From BOG-1112 sp964635325 (GTDB lineage Bacteria > Bdellovibrionota_B > Oligoflexia > Oligoflexales > Bog-1112): a stretch of DNA of 12,496 bases. Below are positions 7,120 through 12,496 of this stretch, in pieces. The position numbers and the translations under genes were made by a program. Positions within the stretch are counted from its first letter, which is position 1. Every line of letters begins with the position of its first letter. Below the pieces are notes generated by a model. That model made no database searches. It was not told the origin of the DNA and was given only the letters and a program-made list of their open reading frames with translations. The stretch is from the NCBI GenBank assembly GCA_964635325.1, contig CAZWOL010000068.1:1-12496 (forward strand). Reading direction: 5' to 3'.

Positions 7120-8265
7120 TCAGACTCTTCCGCTAAGAAGCTCAGCAGTTGCAGACTCGGCAAAATGTGCCGAGCATAGAAGTTGCTCCTGAGTCATTCC
7201 ATACAATTCACGGGAAATCGTTTCTTCATTCTGTAGATTTGTTGCGAAAATACCTGGATCATCTGAAGAAAGCGCGACATTCATACCCTTATTGAGAAAA
7301 CGACCAAGAGGATGCTGAGCCTCATCGACTATCCCACCAAGGTAGCGATTAGAGCTTGGGCAAACTTCAATAATTGCTTTCTTTTCTTTTAATTCATCCA
7401 TAGTACGCTCTTGCAGATCCCAAATACGCTTTGCACTATCGTTAGGAATCAACAGCCCCGAATAGCCCAAAGCAATGCAATGCCCAAGACGATGCACTCC
7501 GTAACGGTGAGAGCTACGAATCCACTCAATCGCTTTTTCAATTCCAATCGTCGCAAACGATTCACCCACATGGTACAGAATCGCAAGCGCTGTTGACGGA
7601 TAGCATGAATTGTCTCGATGAACCTGTGCGAAAAAATCTCTCTTATGCTCCGGAGGATAGTTCTCTTCGGCACCACAGAAGTCAATTGCTGTAATGGCAG
7701 GCGCCAGATCGCTATGATCACGAAGCCACGAACGCAGAACTTCGTACTGAAACTTCAATGCATCGTGCTCACGAGGCAAACTGATTGCAAAACGCGGTGT
7801 AAAAGTACTACTCTCGTAATTTCTTGCACAAGTTGTAAGCATACTAAGGAAACGTAAAATCGCATCCCTATCATGGGCTAAACTAAGTCCAAATGGCATA
7901 CGCAATTCGACATGACGCAAGTGACAAGCCTGGAGCTTGGCTAGCACACAACGAATTACTGTGTCATCATTTGCTGTGATGGGAAAGAGCGCAATCAGCA
8001 GGTTGAAACACGCTTGAAAGCGATCGAACGTTCCGCACTGTTTGAAGACGTAGTCCCTGCGAAGAAGCTCCAACCCATCCGGATGTGTCCAATAACTTTC
8101 CCAAAGAGGACTACGTCCCCAAGCAAGCTCGTATTCTGCAGCATACCATTGTAGCGCTCCACGACGACTCTCCCAACGTACGCGTCCTAATTCCCAAACA
8201 TCTTCGGCATCCAGACATCCGTGCAGATGCAGATGAAGCTCATGCTGTGTGACCGATTTTTGCAT
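7120..8265 (-). CDS. Adenosine deaminase family amidohydrolase
   Basis: A cytosolic zinc-dependent TIM-barrel deaminase of 381 residues, somewhat longer than typical adenosine deaminase. The active site is complete by comparison with the mouse enzyme: zinc ligands H11 and H13 (LHLHLHG), H222 and D325, with catalytic E225 (HVGES), H252 (LGHC) and D326 (SSDDP). VCPSSN (291-296) is the family's VCPxSN block. One deviation is in the first motif: the Asp that contacts the ribose 5'-hydroxyl in HLDG is His here (H15). Substrates other than adenosine are therefore possible, such as adenine, a modified nucleoside or aminodeoxyfutalosine. The ATG at 8265 has GAGGAA eight bases upstream, inside the preceding gene, and overlaps that gene by 26 bases. 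Translation is thus probably coupled to the chorismate amidotransferase genes. Confidence 0.87.
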   Translation of the reverse strand: MQKSVTQHELHLHLHGCLDAEDVWELGRVRWESRRGALQWYAAEYELAWGRSPLWESYWTHPDGLELLRRDYVFKQCGTFDRFQACFNLLIALFPITANDDTVIRCVLAKLQACHLRHVELRMPFGLSLAHDRDAILRFLSMLTTCARNYESSTFTPRFAISLPREHDALKFQYEVLRSWLRDHSDLAPAITAIDFCGAEENYPPEHKRDFFAQVHRDNSCYPSTALAILYHVGESFATIGIEKAIEWIRSSHRYGVHRLGHCIALGYSGLLIPNDSAKRIWDLQERTMDELKEKKAIIEVCPSSNRYLGGIVDEAQHPLGRFLNKGMNVALSSDDPGIFATNLQNEETISRELYGMTQEQLLCSAHFAESATAELLSGRV

Positions 8266-8830
8266 TTACAAAATTCCTCATCATACGATCCCCATCGGGA
8301 CTCATGAACGATTCCGGATGAAATTGCACAGCTTCCAAACATGGTATTGTACGATGTCGAATTCCCATCACCAGTTGGTCTGCTGTGCGTGCAGAAATTT
8401 CGAGGGTCTCAGGCCATCCGTCTTGCGCTAAAACCAGAGAATGATAACGAGCAACGGCTGTCGGGTTAGGGACTCCGACAAAGAGACCTCGAGCATCATG
8501 TTGAACCTGAGCCACTTGACCATGCACTGGTACTGGAGCACGTACAACTTTTGCACCAAACATCTCACCTATCAATTGCAATCCCAGACATACACCCAAA
8601 ATTGGGATTTGCCCCTGAAAATGCTCAACTACCGCACGAGAAATTCCAGCATGGGAAGGATTGCCTGGTCCCGGTGAAATCACAAGATGGGTTGCTTGGG
8701 AGAACAATGCTTTGCTTAAAGGAACATCATTTCGCAGAATAAGCAGCTCTGCACACTGCATAGCACCAAACTGCTGCACAAGATTGAAGGTGAACGAATC
8801 ATAGTTGTCGATTATTAAAATACGCTTCAC
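8240..8830 (-). CDS. pabA: Aminodeoxychorismate/anthranilate synthase component II (glutamine amidotransferase)
   Basis: This 196-residue class I glutamine amidotransferase releases ammonia from glutamine and passes it to component I, which aminates chorismate. The catalytic triad is visible: C81 in GVCLGLQ, and H171 and E173 in HPES. The PGPGNP oxyanion motif (53-58) and the N-terminal DNYDSFTFN of the TrpG/PabA family are also present. Length is normal for the free-standing subunit. The GTG start lies in a GTGA overlap with the component I stop, four bases shared, and no ribosome binding site precedes it, so translation is probably coupled. Sequence alone cannot separate TrpG from PabA, and in several bacteria one protein serves both. 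The symbol is given for the family, not as a proof of pathway. Confidence 0.92.
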   Translation of the reverse strand: MKRILIIDNYDSFTFNLVQQFGAMQCAELLILRNDVPLSKALFSQATHLVISPGPGNPSHAGISRAVVEHFQGQIPILGVCLGLQLIGEMFGAKVVRAPVPVHGQVAQVQHDARGLFVGVPNPTAVARYHSLVLAQDGWPETLEISARTADQLVMGIRHRTIPCLEAVQFHPESFMSPDGDRMMRNFVNAKIGHTA

Positions 8831-10173
8831 AAAGCACCATTTGCTAAAAGTATTGCCTGCACCTGTGTACGTGCCTTGTTTAGTGTTTCTTTGTACTCAC
8901 GTTGCGGAATACTCTTGATCGTAATTCCTCCCCCTGCTTGGGTATGTGCAGTGTCCCCACGACAAACAATTGCTCGGATCATGATGTTGAAATCTGCATG
9001 ACCGCACGCACTCCAATACCCGAGAGCTCCCGTATAAATACCACGGGCACAGGGTTCTAAGGCATGAATGATTTGCATAGTACTCATTTTTGGTACACCT
9101 GTGATTGTCCCTCCAGGAAAGAGAGCACGCATAATATCTATAAATCGAATATCTGAACGCAGAGTTCCAACAATTTCGGATTCGGTATGCAAGATCGAAC
9201 GATACTGCACAATATCCATAAAATGTTGCACGTGAACACTTCCGTACTCACTTATACGCCCCAAATCATTGCGCGCCAAATCGACCAACATCGCATGCTC
9301 AGCATATTCTTTGGGATCCAAAGCAAGCTCTTGCAAAAAACGTTGGGTCTCCTCTTCACTTCCCCGACGTCGCGTCCCAGCAATGGGACGAGTACGAATG
9401 CTACGATCATTCACTTCGAAAAGACGCTCTGGGGAACCACTCAGGATCGTCGTATCTTCCCATTCGAAAAAACCTGCAAATGGCACAGGACTTAGCTTGG
9501 AGAGTATTGCATAGATGTTCACAGGATCTGCTGCATTTTTCAAAGTCATGCGTTGCGAAAGATTAACTTGGTAGGTGTGTCCATCGCGAATGCATTCTTG
9601 AATATGAAGGATCGCTTGCAGGTAAGAATCTTGCGTAAAATTGAGTGTGAGTTTGGTAAAATCGATCAGAGCATCAGAGTCCACAGAAGACTGTCTAATC
9701 TCGTCATCAGCACGGAAAAAATAGTCTTTGAGATCCGGAATTTTTCCTTCTGAAGACAAAAAATAGACGCGTTCCTCGACACAATCAAAAAGGTAGAAGC
9801 TCTGCACATTGTAAAAGTACAGATCATAGTCCTCGGTCACATGAGTTGGAATACGTTCGAGAAGACGCACACTTTCGTACGAAACACACCCCATATAGCC
9901 ACCCATGAAGGGAAATTTTCGAGGATTTGCAGGCTTGGGGAGGGCAGACATGAGTTCTGATATTTTCTCAAAAGCAGCACCAACATACCCCTCATCATCG
10001 ATCCAGTAGCGTTCTCCCTTTGCTTTGAAGGTATTGACGGCCTCATATGCCAACACTGCCCAACGGTGTGTTTCCGAGAGTAAAGTACTCTCTAGCAGAC
10101 AACGAGATCCTTTGGGTAGCTGCCTAAGAACAGACTGTGGATGACGATAGCTTGTAGCTTCTTCGATTTGCAT
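8827..10173 (-). CDS. Anthranilate / 4-amino-4-deoxychorismate synthase component I
   Basis: A chorismate-binding enzyme (448 residues) that uses ammonia from component II to convert chorismate to anthranilate (tryptophan) or aminodeoxychorismate (folate). Family motifs in order are GSPERLF (246-252), RPIAGTRRRG (262-271), DLARNDLGR (298-306), PGGTITGVPK (353-362) and QAGGGI (412-417), then the terminal E-rich SIPQREYKETLNKA. A265 in PIAGT is the anthranilate-synthase residue, since aminodeoxychorismate synthases usually have Lys. PGGTITG is nearer PabB-type sequences, and the tryptophan-feedback motifs are degenerate: LLES is kept at 26-29, but the RYS and NPSPYM blocks read RWA and LSPVPF. 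The pathway is therefore left open. The start is the ATG at 10173; the longer frame from a TTG at 10218 would begin inside the palindrome. No strong ribosome binding site is visible. Confidence 0.88.
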   Translation of the reverse strand: MQIEEATSYRHPQSVLRQLPKGSRCLLESTLLSETHRWAVLAYEAVNTFKAKGERYWIDDEGYVGAAFEKISELMSALPKPANPRKFPFMGGYMGCVSYESVRLLERIPTHVTEDYDLYFYNVQSFYLFDCVEERVYFLSSEGKIPDLKDYFFRADDEIRQSSVDSDALIDFTKLTLNFTQDSYLQAILHIQECIRDGHTYQVNLSQRMTLKNAADPVNIYAILSKLSPVPFAGFFEWEDTTILSGSPERLFEVNDRSIRTRPIAGTRRRGSEEETQRFLQELALDPKEYAEHAMLVDLARNDLGRISEYGSVHVQHFMDIVQYRSILHTESEIVGTLRSDIRFIDIMRALFPGGTITGVPKMSTMQIIHALEPCARGIYTGALGYWSACGHADFNIMIRAIVCRGDTAHTQAGGGITIKSIPQREYKETLNKARTQVQAILLANGAL

Positions 10174-10191
10174 GCTAATAGACTCGACAGA

Positions 10192-10271
10192 AATTGGGGA
10201 ACAACCGACTGTCCCCAAATATTATAGAGAACCATACAATACAATTTGGGTTGGTCGGTTGTTCCCCAATT
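10192..10271. repeat. 80-bp inverted repeat in a divergent intergenic region
   Basis: The left arm begins aattggggaacaaccgac (10192-10209) and its exact reverse complement lies at 10254-10271, an 18-bp perfect match. After a short mismatch the arms pair again for 7 bp (CCCAAAT at 10214-10220 with ATTTGGG at 10244-10250). The AT-rich centre (10221-10243) is 23 nt. Each arm also folds on itself: the left as TTGGGGA (10194-10200) with TCCCCAA (10212-10218), the right as TTGGG with CCCAA. One large hairpin or two small ones are thus alternatives. It could be an operator, an attenuator-like leader or a small mobile palindrome. No target-site duplication was recognised at its ends. Confidence 0.85.
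10221..10226 (-). promoter_or_regulatory. Putative -10 box for the chorismate synthase operon
   Basis: A perfect TATAAT reads on the minus strand in the loop of the palindrome. Transcription would start near 10214, giving a leader of about 40 bases before the ATG at 10173. That leader includes the self-complementary left arm. No good -35 box lies 16-18 bp upstream, so an activator or a different sigma factor may be needed, or the match may be chance. The same loop contains two overlapping TACAAT sequences on the plus strand (10235-10245), which could serve the divergent gene. Confidence 0.4.
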
Positions 10272-10293
10272 GTTTAGAGGCGCAGCAAATAGC

Positions 10294-10998
10294 ATGTTTC
10301 AAAGCACACTCTTTCTCAACGGCACCATACCTAACTTGTCCCTTCTCCCAGATTTGAACCATACCACAACGATCGCTGCAGATGGAGGAGCGCTTCGCAA
10401 ACTCCTTGTCCAGGGCCTCAAACCTAAGCTTGTGATCGGGGACGGAGATTCCCTAGAAGGCAGCATCCCAATAGAAGGTATAGACATCATCCTTGACCAT
10501 GATCAGGAGACGAATGACTTCGAAAAATGTCTGCAATATATCATTCAAAACAAACTCGGCCCAACTCTTGTCTTTGGCATCGGAGGGGGCGAAATCGATC
10601 ACCAACATAACAATCTGCACTGCTTTGTCAAATATTCAGCAGCACACCCGATGATTTTTTTTGAGGCCCAAGCCGATTCACATAGCAAGATAGGATTTGT
10701 GGTTCGAGATGCCCTGCAACTTAGAGCAAGCCTTGGAGCTATAATCTCCTTGCTCCCCTTCCCAGAAGCGTGTCTTTCGACCCAAGGACTCGCCTGGCAG
10801 TTAGAACATGAAACATTGGGACTCATCCAGCGCAGTGGTGCACGCAACCGCGTGACATGCCCAGAGGTGAGCATTAAAATTCACAGTGGCAGCCCTGTTC
10901 TTATCGTTATTGATGCTGATGCAATTCAAAGCGCACACATCGACTCATGGCAAATACAAGATGGGTCAGCTTGCTTCCGTTTCAATCCTAATTCATAA
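10294..10998 (+). CDS. Thiamine pyrophosphokinase
   Basis: This 234-residue cytosolic enzyme transfers pyrophosphate from ATP to thiamine, giving thiamine diphosphate, the cofactor of 2-oxoacid dehydrogenases and transketolase. N-terminal catalytic domain motifs are AADGG (28-32), VIGDGDSL (47-54), DHDQETNDFEK (68-78) and GGGEIDHQHNN (97-107). They match the family's ADGG, GDFDS, DxTDFxK and GGRxDHxxxN blocks. The Phe of GDFDS is Gly here. The C-terminal thiamine-binding domain is recognisable from SLLPF, STQGLAWQLEHETL and the closing SGSPVLIV. The ATG at 10294 was chosen over upstream TTG codons because those lie in or beside the inverted repeat; TAGAGG sits 13 bases upstream, a rather long spacing. 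It is divergent from the chorismate synthase operon across a shared 120-bp region. Confidence 0.85.
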   Translation: MFQSTLFLNGTIPNLSLLPDLNHTTTIAADGGALRKLLVQGLKPKLVIGDGDSLEGSIPIEGIDIILDHDQETNDFEKCLQYIIQNKLGPTLVFGIGGGEIDHQHNNLHCFVKYSAAHPMIFFEAQADSHSKIGFVVRDALQLRASLGAIISLLPFPEACLSTQGLAWQLEHETLGLIQRSGARNRVTCPEVSIKIHSGSPVLIVIDADAIQSAHIDSWQIQDGSACFRFNPNS

Positions 10999-11057
10999 TT
11001 TTGGTCAGAAAACAATGTTTTAGAAGTTATGAGGCTATTATGTGGTCACTCACAAAT

Positions 11058-11061
11058 GAGG
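11058..11061 (+). promoter_or_regulatory. Ribosome binding site fixing the lipoprotein start
   Basis: GAGG lies five bases before the ATG at 11067. This ATG gives a clean lipoprotein signal sequence, whereas the upstream in-frame TTG (11001) and ATG (11040) would add a polar extension and have no comparable site. Confidence 0.65.
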
Positions 11062-11066
11062 TAGCG

Positions 11067-12419
11067 ATGCGAAGATGTCTCACACTTACGATCCTAAGCG
11101 TTTTGGGAATACTCTCGTGCAAGGCAATACGACCTAAAACTGTTGAAACTCAAACTCTTCAACCGCCTCCCAAAAGCGGACCTTTGATTGAGATGCCCTT
11201 AGCCGAAACAACCCTGACCGGAGTACTCCGCAAAGACGGACAAAACCTCGAACTTGTCGATGTAAAAAATAAAGTTACGTATGCTAATGAAGATCTAAAG
11301 CTACTGAGCAGCGAGTTGACGCAATTTGCGCTTCCTGGTTTTGATGGAAGCTATCCAATGCTAACGATGAAGAAAAGTCCGGAATCAGCCTTTGTAGAAT
11401 ATTCTGTATGTCAAAATGAAAAATGCATCGAAGATTTCTCTACCGAAGACTGGATCCAGTTCAGCAACCTGCGAAGCTTCGATGAACTCAAATCTCTAGA
11501 CATTAAGCTTCGTGTTTGTGTCGAATCCTCGAGCAGCAAAACCCCCAAAAATCCTTGTGCTGCATGGATAAACTTGGAGAGTTTGACGAAGAAAAAAATC
11601 AACTTCCAACACACCACCCACAAAAAAATACGCGACGCATTTTATGCAACCCAAAGCCTTAAGCAGACCACTCGCAAAGATGGACTTGCATACATTCGCA
11701 ATATCAAAGAAAAAGCCGTCGATACCAACGATCCCGAACAAAGAAAATTGAAAATTCTAATTGCAATTGCAGGAGAGCACAAAGTTGCAGAGTCCTTTAT
11801 TAGCAAGGCTTCAGACAACGATGCCCCTAAGCCTCCGCAGCAAGACCCTGCAGATCGCGATGACTCTCTTTCTCTAGCATCCGACGTAGCAGAAACTCTG
11901 TGCTACACACGAGCAGACTACAACAAACTCTCTGCTCAGCAAAAATGCCAGCTTGACCGCAAAACATCAAATAGCCGAATCCTCAAAACCAAAGATGAGT
12001 GGTTCTGGGACGACAATATTCTCTGTCAAAGCATAGCCTGCATTGATGTCTTAGGTTGCGTCAGCAAAATCAGCATCCAAGCATTCTATCTCAACCTATC
12101 CGGAAGCAAATGCATATCCCGTGAGAAACGCCTCAAATATACGATTGCAGGATCTGCCTTGCTAAGCACCGGTGTTCTGATGGTCGGTGGAGGTGTCCTC
12201 GCTATGCATCAGGATCATGCTGCTATCAAGATTGGAGGAGGACTTCTTGCAGCATCAGGCCTCGCAGTGGGAATAGGTGGGTTGGTTCTAACACTAAGAG
12301 GCGAGGGGTACTTTCTCTCCACACCGGAAACAGGGCAAAATCTCGAATTGCTAAAAACCGATGTTGAGCAGCTCAAAGAATCCTACAGAGTACTCGAAAG
12401 TTTGCTACCCAGAACCTAG
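11067..12419 (+). CDS. Unrecognised lipoprotein, Cys-rich, with two C-terminal membrane segments
   Basis: This 450-residue protein is not recognised as a member of any family. It begins with a lipoprotein signal: two Arg, a hydrophobic run and the lipobox ILSC, so C18 would be acylated after cleavage. A Pro-rich linker follows (about 30-45). The body to about 355 has ten Cys (115, 120, 151, 164, 279, 294, 320, 325, 331, 349), six of them within 279-349, suggesting disulfides outside the cytoplasm. Residues 252-266 are a Pro/Asp-rich linker dividing the body. Two Gly/Ala-rich hydrophobic segments at about 358-380 and 387-411 form a likely helical hairpin. The end (424-447) is a charged, Leu-spaced helix, possibly coiled coil. 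It follows the kinase gene by 68 bp on the same strand, and co-transcription is possible. No function is proposed. Confidence 0.75.
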   Translation: MRRCLTLTILSVLGILSCKAIRPKTVETQTLQPPPKSGPLIEMPLAETTLTGVLRKDGQNLELVDVKNKVTYANEDLKLLSSELTQFALPGFDGSYPMLTMKKSPESAFVEYSVCQNEKCIEDFSTEDWIQFSNLRSFDELKSLDIKLRVCVESSSSKTPKNPCAAWINLESLTKKKINFQHTTHKKIRDAFYATQSLKQTTRKDGLAYIRNIKEKAVDTNDPEQRKLKILIAIAGEHKVAESFISKASDNDAPKPPQQDPADRDDSLSLASDVAETLCYTRADYNKLSAQQKCQLDRKTSNSRILKTKDEWFWDDNILCQSIACIDVLGCVSKISIQAFYLNLSGSKCISREKRLKYTIAGSALLSTGVLMVGGGVLAMHQDHAAIKIGGGLLAASGLAVGIGGLVLTLRGEGYFLSTPETGQNLELLKTDVEQLKESYRVLESLLPRT

Positions 12420-12434
12420 GAATGCAAAGCATTC
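12420..12434. terminator. Small hairpin after the lipoprotein gene, weak terminator candidate
   Basis: GAATGC-AAA-GCATTC forms a 6-bp stem with a 3-nt loop, beginning one base after the TAG stop. No T-run follows, so it is not a standard rho-independent terminator, though it could stabilise the 3' end. The remaining bases to 12496 contain no assignable gene. A plus-strand ATG at 12448 opens a frame to the edge without a ribosome binding site. Confidence 0.3.
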
Positions 12435-12496
12435 ATACATGTTACAATGACTTTCGGTCAAATTTCTCCTGAACCGATGAATACCTTGCCAATATG

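Noticed and set aside
10246..10293. A longer thiamine pyrophosphokinase starting at the TTG at 10246.
   Set aside because: The extra residues come from the right arm of the inverted repeat and do not resemble the family's N-terminus. The ATG at 10294 leads directly into the normal first strand.
10999..11066. Promoter for the lipoprotein gene: TATTAT at 11036-11041.
   Set aside because: No matching -35 box at usable spacing, and the gap is short enough for read-through from the thiamine pyrophosphokinase gene.
12448..12496. Possible start of a plus-strand gene at ATG 12448, or the end of a minus-strand gene reading in from the right edge.
   Set aside because: Only about 49 bases are visible, with no ribosome binding site for the plus frame, and several frames are open. 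Neither reading can be supported.

Overview
The window looks like chromosome of a Gram-negative, aerobic bacterium. The evidence is a caa3-type respiratory oxidase, a secreted metallo-aminopeptidase with a signal peptide, and a lipoprotein signal sequence. GC content is moderate by eye. A tail-anchored SCO protein, a CtaC fused to cytochrome c and a 'SCK' lipoprotein suggest the old Deltaproteobacteria/Bdellovibrionota neighbourhood. That placement is an impression, not a proof. No insertion sequence, phage gene, CRISPR array, rRNA or tRNA was found.

Layout. Positions 1-220 hold no intact gene, only a short LysM-like reading frame that is probably a remnant. From about 10.17 kb down to 221 everything lies on the minus strand. 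In transcription order this is: chorismate amidotransferase synthase component I (8827-10173), component II (8240-8830), an adenosine-deaminase-family amidohydrolase (7120-8265), an exported M28 aminopeptidase (5847-7043), a stand-alone E2-type acyltransferase (4904-5713), and the oxidase operon ctaC-ctaD-ctaE-ctaF-SCO (4745 down to 221). On the plus strand, a thiamine pyrophosphokinase (10294-10998) diverges from component I, followed by an unrecognised lipoprotein (11067-12419). The last 77 bases hold a small hairpin and no assignable gene.

How the genes work together. CtaC (CuA plus cytochrome c), CtaD, CtaE and CtaF form a complete proton-pumping cytochrome c oxidase of the A2 type. It has the YSHPAVY helix-VI motif and lacks the usual Glu. 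The SCO protein would load copper into CuA. Components I and II make anthranilate or aminodeoxychorismate from chorismate and glutamine. Both junctions in the I-II-deaminase set overlap, so these three are probably translated together.

The most unusual non-coding structure is an 80-bp inverted repeat with 18-bp perfect ends, at 10192-10271. It sits between the divergent component I and thiamine pyrophosphokinase genes and surrounds a TATAAT box. No clearly new multi-gene system was found. The items most worth checking are this palindrome, the amidohydrolase tied to the chorismate genes, and the Cys-rich lipoprotein with two C-terminal membrane segments.
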